Source: Pogona vitticeps (Eukaryota > Chordata > Lepidosauria > Squamata > Agamidae). From it: a DNA stretch of 64,000 nucleotides. Below, piece after piece: positions 1 to 10,784 of the stretch (its first letter is position 1; every line of letters begins with the position of its first letter). The stretch covers positions 180,474,045 through 180,538,044 of the forward strand of contig NC_135785.1 in assembly GCF_051106095.1 (NCBI RefSeq), written 5' to 3'. Below the pieces are notes generated by a model. It was not told the DNA's origin. It did no database searches and saw only the letters and a list, made by a program, of their open reading frames with translations. A program made the position numbers and the translations under genes.

Positions 1-669
1 AAGCATGATATGGATAAATCAGAATCACAGAAAGAGAACAACGTAGTGCTGGAAGGCACTCTAAGGCATCCATTTCATGCAACCCTCATTCAACATAGGA
101 CGTCCACTGCTAATGCATTCTTGACAGATGGCCAATGCCCTGCAGAGATCTTTACATTTCCCAGTCAGGTCACAACCTCTCTGGCTTGTTCATAACTGGG
201 AAGGGGAAAATATGAAATGATACCTCTCAACTATTGCTGAGAAGCAATATTGCTCTCAACTATTGCCTCTCACCTATTGCCAGAAGGTGCTCGGCATCCT
301 TCCACAAGCCCCCATGTATCTCCTGGCTTCCTTTTGTGCTGCTGCCTGTGACTTTGAAAAAGTAGAGAGATATAGTGCTTAAATGCTTCGGAAGTAATTT
401 GAAGTTATTGTTCTTGTTGCAGATCTCCAGGAATAGAAAGCCAGAACTCAGGGTAGTGTTAGCTTGCAAAGCCCAAACTGAACACTCTCTCAGTTGTAAG
501 AAGCAGGAGTATCTTCAGAGTTACAAGCCATCTGGTTCTTATTCTGCAAGCTTTTGGATCTCCCTTATGACTGGTCATCAAGAGATAAACTCTGACACAG
601 TTCTTCATTTATTCTGATTGGTCAGAGAGAGACTGAAATTCCGTCACACTCTTTCATCTGTCCAATGGT
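1..669. other. No gene seen; unique-looking sequence
   Basis: Only short, unrelated open frames are present. A small local duplication occurs at about 223-285, where the phrase CTCTCAACTATTGC recurs with variation. No recognised repeat family or exon was seen. Confidence 0.5.
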
Positions 670-919
670 TAAGATATCAGCAGCAGTAGCAAATCACCAT
701 TGATTCATGACTTCCTTTGGTGATTTGGGGGTACATGCAACTTCATTGTATGATGAATGGGTTGTGCCCACTTCAAAGTTATCTTTAACTGGCAGTGATT
801 TGCCCTTCATCAGCAATGATTTGTCACTGATAATGACATCATCTCTATGATCTGCAGGAGCTGTGCAGTAGGATGTCAACCATTGGCTAATATCCTGTTG
901 CCTGCAAAAGTACTGAAGA
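670..919 (+). repeat. Unclassified interspersed repeat, copy 1
   Basis: This stretch aligns in blocks with 20669-20860. Shared blocks include CAGCAGCAG(T/C)AGCAAAT, TGGTGATTT, and CATCAGCAATGATTTG against AATCAGCAACAATTTG. The block ATTGGCT...CCTGTTGC...AGTACTGA lies before the body in the second copy but after it here (884-919). This copy may therefore be one body followed by the start of another. I do not recognise the family, and the divergence suggests an old repeat. Confidence 0.45.
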
Positions 920-2410
920 ACAGTCTTTTCTGGGCACAGTTCCTTCTTTGCTGCTGCTCACACAGGGGAATCCAGAGACCCTTTGCATGAGCAGAATCCC
1001 ATCTAAAGCAGTGGGGAGATTTGCAGTTTGTATGAATATAAGTAGGAGTAGCCGAAACTTGACTGGTGTGCTGTGCTCACAAAGCTCTCACACTCCATAA
1101 AAAGAAACTGGGTATTAGCCACTGTTCTGGGAGAGGACTGCGTAGCTGAAACACTGGTATGTTTCCTTTTAATGACCCGCTAGATATAGCATCTGATTTT
1201 CATCCTCAGTCTCTCTCTCTCTCTCCTCTCATTTAGACTGTCTCATTCTCAGACTCTAATTGAAGTTTCTCAGTCTCTCTCTCTTAACACAGAAGTTCTA
1301 CTGAGGTGTTATAACCTTGGAGTTCATGAACACACTTAGAGAGGAGCATCTTGTGTCACCCTTTCCATTGCTTTTGCAGCACCAAGTCTGTTTCGGCTGT
1401 TGTGACTTAAAACAGCAAGTCTCAGGAGGCAGGAATTTTGGAAGCAAGTCAGTCTATGTCAAAGCACAGAACAGTCATAAGCAAAGTTTCATGAGGCCTG
1501 AAATAACTGTCAGAGTCCAGTGCCAAACAGTAAACCTGTAAATAACTCTCATTCAAAGGCATCAGGTCAAACAGGGAGTAGACAGAGGCATGGCCATAAG
1601 CAAGTTCAGTTGTTCAGAAGGGGTTCTGGCAGACTCAAGGCAAAGGATCCTGCAGTAGGCATCAAAGCCAGATGTGCTCATTTTCCCCGACAGTTTTTGC
1701 TCACTGGCCTAATTGTGTTTATTGTCCTTCATTGTGGGAGCCCTCTCTTCTCTCACTGGCTCCACTTAATAACCTACTATTGGGTCCTGTAGTTAGAAAA
1801 CCTGTCTGCCTTCCATTTTAATCTCCTGTCTTCCATTTTGTCTGATTAAGCAGTGTTCCCACCGTTTCAAGATGGAACGAAGATGGTCAAGCTGCATTAA
1901 TGATGTTTGGGGAAATGAAGGGAGCCGGTGAGAGCAGATGTGCTTATCAAACACTCCTAATGAGCTTGTTTATGCATACCTGAGCTTATCATGGTAGGAA
2001 ACTGAATAGAGAATAAGTGGTTCACATGCCTGTAGCACTCTTCAAAGTGTGTGAACTCATACTGTATTACCCAGCTGCAACTTATTTGTACAAACAGCAA
2101 AAATGTATAAAGATTGTTTTATTTTCACTCAGTGGGCATTTAGACTTCTTGCTGTGATTTGTGAACCACACTGTCATCCATTCCAGCTATTGAGTGCCTG
2201 TGTAAATTACTCAATGAACTAGTCTTCTTCTAAGTAAACCTGGAGCTTGCTTGTTGTTACCTCAGAATCCCCTGAAATCCTGTCCCCCTGGAGGACAGGT
2301 AATACATATACTGCAGATGGTTGCCATTTTCTTTCCAGAGTATTCCCTTCTCCCTCAGTTGGCAGTTCTGTCAATCAGAGGAGGTGTCATCTGTCAAGCT
2401 ATCATTTGTC
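920..2410. other. No gene seen; short CT-rich microsatellites
   Basis: Short TC/CT runs lie near 1205-1225 and 1275-1285. The phrase CTTCCATTTT is locally duplicated near 1810-1840. The open frames are short, overlap in several frames and show no domain resemblance. Confidence 0.5.
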
Positions 2411-2418
2411 TCCTATAG

Positions 2419-2537
2419 CAGTGTTTCCCAACCTTGGGTCCCCAGGTGTTCTTGGACGAACACCAGAAGCCTCCTCTACTACCAGTTGTGCTGGCCAGGA
2501 TTTTGTACCCCTGGGGACCCAAGGTCAGGCACCACTG
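2419..2537. mobile_element. hAT-type MITE
   Basis: This is a 119-bp element with terminal inverted repeats of about 28 bp and a few mismatches. The left end reads CAGTGTTTCCCAACCTTGGG and the right end is the inverse of CAGTGGTGCCTGACCTTGGG. It is flanked by TCCTATAG (2411-2418) and TCCTAGAG (2538-2545), an 8-bp target duplication with one mismatch. Duplications of 8 bp are characteristic of hAT transposons. It encodes no protein, so it is non-autonomous. The end sequence CAGTG(G)TTCCCAACC is typical of widespread vertebrate hAT MITEs. Confidence 0.85.
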
Positions 2538-2830
2538 TCCTAGAGGAACTGGGTCCTCTGTAGGAGGCCTAGGCTATGCCTCAACTTCCCAGGCCTTTGA
2601 TATGTGGTTGCCAGTTGGGCCCATTAGTCCTTTGGGTTACCTACTCCTGTGCTAGGTTCCCCTGGCCCTCATCTTCCAAAGAAAACTCAGCCACATAGAG
2701 GATGATAACTCCTCACATGTGTGCTCTATACGTGAGCAAGAACTCAGATTTTCACATGTGGAGTCTACCTGTGAGCAGGAAGCACCCCCTCTTCAGATTT
2801 CTCATTGCTTGCTATGCATAGACTGGAAAC

Positions 2831-2932
2831 AATTCTTCACACACCACCCTGTAAGGTTTGTTATGCAACTTACAAAATCCTGCTTCAGCCTAGATTTCTT
2901 GGTCGTGGCCAAAAAAAGATTGAGAATGGCTG
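2831..2932 (+). repeat. Unclassified repeat family U1, copy 1
   Basis: This segment aligns along its whole length with 38232-38348 in the same orientation. Shared blocks are TTCTTCACACACCAC, TAAGGTTTGTTAT(G/A)CAACTTA, and GTGGCC/CTGGCC...TTGAGAATGGCTG. The second copy carries about 16 extra bases near TTCTTTCATG. There is no long open frame and no known family that I recognise. Confidence 0.55.
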
Positions 2933-3144
2933 CTTTGAAGAGGTAAGATACTACCTCTAAAATGAAGAGATTCATGGACATATTTTATAAAGTTAAAAAT
3001 GCTAATGATTCAGTCTGTGCAGAAAGGGAATGGAATTCAAGAAATGTTCCCATTGTACCCCCATTTGTAGATGGGAGAAATGTTGAATGTGTTCTAATTT
3101 TTGAACATTGTGGTGAAGAACCCTGGCAATGGATGAATGATAAG

Positions 3145-3180
<36 letters not shown>

Positions 3181-4679
3181 GCCCATGAAGTCATGTGTGC
3201 ATCTTTGAGATACACAGTTCCCTCAGATGACCAATCTGCTAGCACATCTGGCCTCCAAAATGTAATTGTGACTATAATCTGCCTTGTGAGAAATAAACTA
3301 ATACATTTTCCTCTGCAGAGGGAAAAGAAGAAGGAAGAAAATAATGTAGAGCAAGAGGAATTACAAAAAAAGTATGTGGTGCCAAATCTGCTAATAATTA
3401 TGTGGGAAAATGTTAAGGGTGATTTCCTTCTGCTGATAGCCTTGTAAAATATATTTTAATCCCAGCATCCTGCAGATTCCTCTCTAATGTATTACAGGAA
3501 AAGGGGTACAAAATATATATATTTTACCTGAAGGCTTAGTACCTTGGAGTGTAAATAACTATTTTTGGAACTAAAATTGCCAACCTTGAGAGGCTGGTTT
3601 TTGCTGGTTCATGGTATGAATGGAGCTGGGCTCCTTCTGCAGTAAACAGTAGGGCCAGCCTTGACTAGAAACTAAACAGAAGTTTCTCTTGCAGTTCTTA
3701 ATTACTGAGGCACATGACTCTGATGAAACTGGTGAGTGAAAGGAAAGTGTATTAAAGTGAGAAAATACACATTTGCCATAACATCTTTATTCCTCAAGGG
3801 GATTTCTGCATATGGATGGGAAATACTTTGTTTGGTTCTCATTTCCCTACAAAAGTACCCATTTCACACCTCCGGAGACTAACAACAGGACCAAATACAT
3901 CTTGTGTTGAGAAAACATGCAAGGACTGTGATGTAATTCCAAAGAACCAACATGCTGAAAACTATGAATATACTTGGAAAAACGTATCTCTTCTCAACGT
4001 GCCCACAACCATTATTTAGCCAACAGGGAAAAGGGGTACAAACAGTGTATGTTAGACAAATATATAGACAACTTTGTACCTTTTGGAAAAGGATGCACAA
4101 ATTTCAGCAGGGGACAGGAATAAAAATAATGCAGGCTGATATGCTACTAGATGGGAATGCTAGTGAGATTTTGAGAAACGCCATTACAAACCAGACTGGC
4201 AGCATTTCACATCTTTATTATATGCGGAAATGAAGTCTAGTGTGATCAGATGTGATGAGATGAAAGAGATTTGGAGGTTAACCTGCACAGGGCAGAAACT
4301 TAATTATAGCATTTGTTAGGTAATCACAGAATGTGTGGGCATAAAACATGGTGTATGGGTGTGGGTGTGTGGCTGCCACCCCCCAATACCACCAGCTATA
4401 TTAAGTATGCTGGTTCCAATCCAACTCCTATCTTGAAAAAAGAGGTCTGAAGGGGGGCCTAATTGAGTTTAGTTGAATGTCCCTGTGTAAAGTCCTTCAC
4501 AGTCCCAGGTCTGAGGTCTTAGGGACTGAAAATGTTGAAACACGTATGCATTTCCACAGGCACTGCACATTTTGTAGAGTCACATTTTCTTTGAACATTT
4601 ACATAGGGCTCTCTGTGTTATTTGTACCTCCAGTCACAGGAATCATCTCTGTCTCTTATTTCCATCAAAACCCAAGGAA
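2933..4679. other. No gene seen; (TC)n microsatellite at about 3147-3178
   Basis: A pure TC run of about 16 units sits inside a 161-codon open frame (2962-3447). That frame has no recognisable domain and includes the repeat-encoded SLSLSL run, so I do not call it a gene. The remainder is AT-rich and featureless. Confidence 0.5.
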
Positions 4680-5560
4680 GCTTCTTTCAGCTCTAGATCT
4701 TTGTCTGGTGTCAACAATGGACTGGATGAGGGCAAATAAACTGAATCCAAACAAATCGGAGGTGCTCCTTATCAGCTCAAAGGCAGATCAAGGAGTAGGG
4801 ATGCAGTCGGTGTTGAACGGGTTACACTCCCCCAAAAAGCAGGTGTGCAGTTTGGGGGTGCTTCTGGATTCGTCTCTGAGCCTGGAAGCCCAGGTTTCAG
4901 TGATGGCCAGGAGTGCCTTTGTACAATTAAAACTAGTGTGCCAGCTACAGCCGTTTTTTGAGAGATGTAATCTGCCTGCTGTGACACATGCCCTAGTTAC
5001 TTCCAGGCCAGATTACTATAATATGCTCTATGTGGGCCTGCCTTTGGAAAGTGTTCAGAAACTTCAACAGGTTCAAAGCACTGCAGTCGGATTATTAACT
5101 AGGGCTGGTTACACGGAACATACAACTCCCCTGTTACTGCACCTCTACTGGTTGCCGATCCATTTCCAGGCACAATTAAAAATGCTGGTTTTAACTATAA
5201 AGGCCTAAACAGCTTGGGCCCAAGATATCTCAAGGACCACATCTCTCTTTATAAGCCTGCCTGAGTGTTAATACCTCACAGGTGCCTGGTGGGGACATGA
5301 AATTAAACTTTCTCTGTCATTGCACCCAGAATTTGGAATTTCCTCCCATGGGAGGCCTGCTTGACCTCATCATTGCTGTTCTGCCTCAAATGGACAAGGA
5401 CCCTTCTCTTCGGGCAGGCTTTTACTTAGTCACTGACTGTGTAGAAGACAATAAATAGGATGCTTTGTATTTTGTTGCTTCTAAATCTGGTTTTAGTAAT
5501 AATTTTACCTAACACTTTTAATATAATGTTATTAATTCTCATTTATTGTTTTAATATTTG
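4680..5560 (+). mobile_element. L2 LINE, 5'-truncated 3' half
   Basis: The frame around 4690-5208 encodes the C-terminal part of an L2-type reverse transcriptase. Diagnostic phrases are MDWMRANKLNPNKSEVLL, SLGVLLDSSLSLEAQVS, THALVTSRPDYYNMLYVGLP and HLYWLPIHFQAQLKMLVL. A stop falls after TIKA, where intact L2 frames continue into a GP(G)YL block. Remnants of that block are visible as AWAQDISRTT in the following bases, so the copy is decayed. The T/A-rich tail at 5460-5560 resembles the L2 tails at 28.0, 43.1 and 45.4 kb. The reverse transcriptase core and all upstream regions are missing. Confidence 0.85.
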
Positions 5561-6309
5561 GAGAGAGCTGAATGCTGGCACTACAGACACCACCCTCTCC
5601 CCATCTTTACAACAATGTCTGCAGGGGGGAAAGCCCAATCAAATCCTCCCATCAAGAAAAAAATATTAGCCCTCTGGAGGCAGAGAAAAAAAAAGTTGGT
5701 TGGGCTTTAAATAGGCTGGACCAATTCAAAATAGCCTTGTATGTCATGCAGATAGTAAGAAAAGAAATGATTTCACGTTTTTTATAAGCAGAGCAAATCC
5801 TGTTGTAATTGACCATGAAGTCACCCTGTACGTATGATGGTGACAGAGAAAGTTCAGCAGATATCCTACACCTGTGTGTGGAGGGAACCAGCAAAAGGGG
5901 GGGGGGGGACAGATTGATGTATGACACATTTTTGACCAGGGGGAGGGGGAAAAAAGGAAGGGAAAGGAAGGGATGGGAACGCTTAATAAATAAATTGGAA
6001 GGGACTGAAATGTTTACCTGCAGACTTTGTAAGCAATGATTTCAATGTCTCTCTTCCAAATAATTGATAAAAACAGACCCAGAGATACCTGACTTTTTTT
6101 TCCATGTCAGTTCTGTGAAACAGCCATCTAAATGCTACTTGTGATTTCTTCCAAATATCTTCAAAGGTCTTCAGTGGATGTGCTTAAATAAAAATGGGAT
6201 ATGTATTGAGGATAGCCTACCACAGCATAGTAAAACATTTTTCATAGATTAGGCTTGGGGTAACCATGGAAACACTCTCATTGAACAAGTAAGACCGCAT
6301 TATTAAAAT
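5561..6309. other. No gene seen; purine-rich stretch
   Basis: A G-run lies at about 5898-5909 and a GGGA/GGAA-rich purine tract at 5938-5975. No exon or recognised repeat was seen. Confidence 0.45.
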
Positions 6310-6546
6310 AACAAATAATAATGTGCTATCAAGTCAATTCTGACTTGTAGCGACCCTTTTTCAGAGTTTTCTAGGTGCAGAATACCCAGAAGTGGTTTAC
6401 CATTCATTTCTTCTGGAGGTGCCCTGTGACCGTGCAACTTGTCCACAGGCTGACTCTGTTCACAGGAGACACAGGGAGGAATCAAACCTCCAGCATCTGG
6501 CTCTGCAGTCTGATACCGACGTAAACCACCGAGCTATCCAGGCAGC
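6310..6546 (-). mobile_element. tRNA-derived SINE with RTE-like tail
   Basis: Read on the minus strand, it begins GCCTGGATAGCTCGGTGG, a tRNA-like A box. About 50 bases later comes GGTTTGATTCC, a B box. The unrelated middle includes GGTAAACCACTTCTGGGTA. The tail reads GGGTCGCTACAAGTCAGAATTGACTTGATAGCACA and ends in AT-rich sequence. The same middle and tail occur in the SINE at 32193-32411 and in a fragment at 46825. RNA polymerase III would transcribe such elements. It is a retroposon, not a functional tRNA gene. Confidence 0.8.
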
Positions 6547-9261
6547 ATAACCACATTAAAAAAATATTTATTTCTAAAATGTGCACATCGTCTGTTTTGT
6601 TCACTTCAAAGTAGCTGGATGTTTGATAAAACTGGCTCTCGGGTGCTCTCTAGCACACTTGCCTTTCATATCATGTACAGTACTTTATTCTACCAACTGA
6701 ATATTGCAGCTGTTATAATTTTCTTTTTATCTTTCCACTGCCCTCTTTTTAAATTGGCTCCTCCTTTCTTCAAATTCAGCTTCAGCTTTCAAATTTCTGT
6801 TTCTCTCTCTGCTTCCTTCCCACAGAGCCCTATTACCTCCATTTACTGTTTGTTCAGTTCACTGTGTTACAGTGGCCTTGAGAATGGGTATTGTACAGTA
6901 CTGTGAGTTCTATTGGATGGCTGGGAATAGTAGACATGAAGATTTGTTTATTTTATTTGTTTACTTCAAGACAGGCTTGCTATCTTCGGGATATACCTGT
7001 TTTTTCTCATATATTAATACCATAAGAAGATCTCTGCTGGATCAGTCCAAAGGGCTATCACCTTCTGCGTCATTTTACCACTGGAGACAATCAGATGCTT
7101 AGGGGCAGACCATAAATAAGATATTCGGTTAATAGTCTTCCCTTGCTGCTTTTCTGAAGCAAATGGACATCAGAGATATGCTTTATGTGATACGGGAGGT
7201 GGTTTAGAGCTCTCATGACTAGTAGCCGTTGGCAGCCATGAACTCCATGGATGTGTACAACTCTTTATTCGTTAGTGTTCATTTCTGTAGACAAACACTT
7301 GAGAAAGACTTGCAACAGGATAGGACATGAACCATCTAGGATAGCTGGGCATTTGTGAAGAATGCAGTACATGTTGGAAGGGGGAAATGGTGGACAAAGT
7401 CTTGTGCTGCCGCAATTTATTGGGAAAAAGTCACACAAGTAAAAAGACAGTATATACAATGCACATAAGCTTTTATCAATGGAAACTTCAACAATTATGT
7501 ATATTAAAATTCATACATTGTGAAAATACATGTAGACTTATATACACATTTCTGTAAGGAAGGCCATGAGAATGGTTTCCAACTCCATATGGAATCAACC
7601 CTGGGAAGAAAATCTTGACAGGGTGTAAAAACGTTTGGCTAGAAACCTCTTAACTTTGCAGCAGATAGAGCAGGGACCTTTAGAGCAGAATTAGCTTCCA
7701 GTTTCCCCGGAGCAGACCAGCCCTTTTGGTTCTCATCAACTAGCATTTACAGTCTCAATAACTTACTTTGAGTCATTGGTAAGAGAAAGAATAAAAAGGT
7801 TTCATTTACTCACAGTTCTGGAAAAAATTAAAAAGAGCGTAGTGTAGCAAAAATGACTTGTTACAGGAACAAATCTTAACTGACTTGTAACTACATGACT
7901 AACAGAAGGCTGAAAAAGGAAGGGAAAATACTCTCAAGCAGACAGGCATGGTTCCCTTCAAAATCAGTGGTAGAGAGGGAACAGTGGGTTACTTCTGGAT
8001 TGACTGACAGTCACCCCAGTTCAGAAAGGTCCCTCCCAGCCAAACCTCTTAAAGGTTGCCTAAAGACATGCCCCCATATCCTATTTAAACAAATGTCTAC
8101 ATTGATATATTTTCCTTTGTTGCTTCAGTATTAACATGTTCCAGTAGAAACTTTGGCGAAGGAAGAGTTGAAGCCTTTGCTACCATAAGCTTCTGACTGA
8201 TAGGTAAGAACTAACATGGATATAAATGCTTTATTGGCCCTAATGAGGGGGACATGACCACTTCTCAAGGCCATAATTGCAATGGCAACAGCTGCTAAAG
8301 TACCTGGTCACAGGCTGAAGTAAAAGGCCATCTGCCTGCTTGTTCAAGAAAAGTCTCAAGCATGGCTATGTCAACAGCCTAGTCAGCAGGATCTGCAAAG
8401 TGACAGCTTAACTAATCCCACTGAAGAATACCATCCATAGCATCCTCACTCATGCTTGCCATGGGTACTTGGAGTTTCTAGGAGACTAGTCCCTTAGAAG
8501 TAACTATTCAAGGAACCCTGAAGTACAGATGACTAGCAGCATGGGATTTCCAGTGTGCAAACCTCTTTCCACTCTATCATTCAATTAATACTATTGTTTC
8601 CCCTGGTAGTTCCGCACAGGTAAATTGGGGTGGGTTACTACTCTACATACCCTGTAAATCAAGGATATGTAATTTCTAGTGGTTGTGAAGGCTGGATTGC
8701 CCACCCCAGATCCTATTGGAGGGAAATAGTTTCTCCTGTCATCACCACAGAAATCCTGGCAATTCTACTTGAAAACAGGGCACCCAAAGATAAGATGCTT
8801 TGTTTCTCATCAGAAACCACATTCTAGACAGTCCTCCAGAGTGCCATTTTGCTTGGGAACAAGGTGTGCTGTTCTGGCATGCCATGCTTCCCAGCTGTAT
8901 CACTGGAATTTGTTCAGTAGGGAAAAATTTCTTGGCAGAAGAAAAGGGTCTTAGTGGGGTACACGAATGGCCTGACTTGTAGCTGGGGGTTGCCTGTTTC
9001 TCACCTCTGCTGCCAATATTGAAGTGTGTAATTAATACCTTATAGAAGGGAACAGAATCAGAGAGCTTGTTATCTATCATCCCATTCACACATAACCCAT
9101 AAGGGAGCCATACTGTACTGAACAGTGCATACTGAACAGTGTTTTAAGTCATTCTTTTAAACCCATCCCTGGCATTACATCACCTTCTCCATATTGAATG
9201 TAGTTGTTTTCAAAGGACACCTCCATATGTGCAAGGGTTCTGTATGGTTGGGATGTCTGAG
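6547..9261. other. No gene seen; one short shared repeat motif
   Basis: At 7018-7062 the sequence CCATAAGAAGATCTCTGCTGG begins a motif that recurs inverted at 9892-9955. This motif resembles a common squamate interspersed repeat that I cannot assign. Otherwise there are only short open frames with no domain resemblance. Confidence 0.4.
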
Positions 9262-9274
9262 TAACAAGTGAATA

Positions 9275-9613
9275 AAAGTAAAGGTTCCCCTTGACATTTT
9301 TCAGTCCAGTCGTGTCCAACTCTAGGGAGCGGTGCTCATCCCATTTTCAAGCTGTAGAGTCAGTGCTTGTCCAAAGACAGTTTCCGTTGTCACATGGCCA
9401 GCGTGACTAGGGAACGCCATTTTTCCTTCCCACCGAGGTGGTACCTATTTATCTACTCGCATTTGCATGCTTTCGAACTGCTAGATTGGCGAGGAGCTGG
9501 GACAAAGCGACGGGAGCTCACTCCGTCACATGGATTCGATCTTACGACTGCTAGTCTTCTGACCCTGCAGCAGAGGCTTCTGTGGTTTAGCCCACAGCGC
9601 CACCACATCCCAC
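9275..9613 (-). mobile_element. Sauria-type SINE (tRNA head, BovB-like tail)
   Basis: On the minus strand the element starts GTGGTGGCGCTGTGGGCTAA (A-box region). It carries a degenerate B box GATCGAATCC and ends with GGACACGACTGGACTG...GGGGAACCTTTACTTT. The GTCGGACACGACTGGAC-like end matches the BovB 3' end seen at 61050. Sauria SINEs are defined by that combination. It is flanked by a perfect 13-bp target duplication, TAACAAGTGAATA, at 9262-9274 and 9614-9626. The intact duplication suggests a fairly recent insertion. Confidence 0.9.
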
Positions 9614-9626
9614 TAACAAGTGAATA

Positions 9627-10547
9627 GCCTCTATTAAATCATGGACAAGTCAAGTGTCAGGCAGAGGAGTAAGAAGTTAGATCAATAACAATATCTTGTA
9701 TAGATTTAATACCCTGGTTCAAAATTTGTTTACATGGGAAAATATAAATTTGTTTGAGTAATAATACATTCTGAAGTAATCATACATTCAGAAGTTTAGT
9801 AGGCCTCTTTACATAGTTGAAGCAGAATAGGAGGGACAGGATGCAGTTGCCTTCATGTCTTGCTGGAAAGTTTCCCATGGACAAATCTGCAAACAGAATG
9901 CTGGACTAGATAGGACCTTCAGTCTGTTACTGCATGGTTCTTCTTATACCATGGAAGTAGTGTGCAGACAGAACTGAATATGCCTGTGTGTTGGATTGCA
10001 TACATTAAAAAACCTTGGTGGCACTCTAGAACCCTCGGCTTCAGTGTAGAGCAATAAATAGCATTCTAGGTATTCTCATCATTTGTCTATCAGCCACAAG
10101 CCTTAAGGCCAGCTGTAGTTAAATTTATACTTTTTAGGCTTCATGACGAGCCACCATGAACACAAACTTTAAATTTAAAGTGGTAAACAGACCTAGACTG
10201 ATTAAGCAATGCATTTTAATTGTGATGGTTCCTGGAATTTATTTATAACTCAAGTATAATGAACCTTAATGAAAACTTTAAAGGATTTTAGGATAGGAGA
10301 GTGAGGCTGAAAGCAATCTGCTATTGATTAAGAGGCTCTACAAAGTAAGCTTTTAACTTATTTTTTAAAAAAGTCGTAAAAGGGTAGCCCTGTTACTCTG
10401 TTCTAGCAAAACATAATAGACCTGTGACACCTTATGAAGTTTCAGAGAGTTTTGTTTGGCACCAGGTTTTGTTGATTGTGGCCAATTTCTTCAGATGCTG
10501 GGCAGCAGTCTAGAAAAGCCTGTGCTAAATAAAACATGTACTTCAGG
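9627..10547. other. No gene seen; short repeat motif
   Basis: The block GCTGGACTAGATAGGACCTT...TTCTTCTTATACC (about 9892-9955) is the inverse of the motif at 7018-7062. The rest is AT-rich unique sequence. Confidence 0.4.
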
Positions 10548-10559
10548 CATTACAAGAAT

Positions 10560-10772
10560 GTATTCGTGAAGGCTTTCACAGCCGGGATCTAATGGTTGTT
10601 TTGGGTTTTTCGGGCTTCTTGGCCATGTTCTGAAGGTGGTTTTTCCTAACGTTTCGCCAGTCTCTGTGGCCGGCATCTTCAGAGATGAAGATGCCGGCCA
10701 CAGAGACTGATGAAACGTTAGGAAAAACCACCTTCAGAACATGGCCAAGAAGCCCGAAAAACCCACAACAAC
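10560..10772. mobile_element. Inverted-dimer retroelement insertion (Penelope/RTE-like tail)
   Basis: A minus-oriented tail (10560-10681) is followed after 4 bases by a plus-oriented copy of the same sequence (10686-10772), forming a hairpin. The two arms match over about 90 bp with about three mismatches. The whole is bounded by a perfect 12-bp target duplication, CATTACAAGAAT (10548-10559 and 10773-10784), so it entered as one unit. The tail contains GAAACGTTAGGAAAAACC and CCCGAAAAACCCA, typical of a very common reptile retroelement 3' end. I think this is Penelope-like, but the family assignment is from memory. Confidence 0.75.
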
Positions 10773-10784
10773 CATTACAAGAAT

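Noticed and set aside
2962-3447. 161-codon plus-strand open frame
   Set aside because: It contains a TC-microsatellite-encoded SLSLSL run and no recognisable domain.
6480-6546. tRNA-like sequence with A and B boxes
   Set aside because: It is the head of a SINE, with mismatched arms and an attached SINE body, so it is not a functional tRNA gene. The same applies to the heads at 9.6, 24.7, 30.3, 32.2, 48.1 and 52.5 kb.
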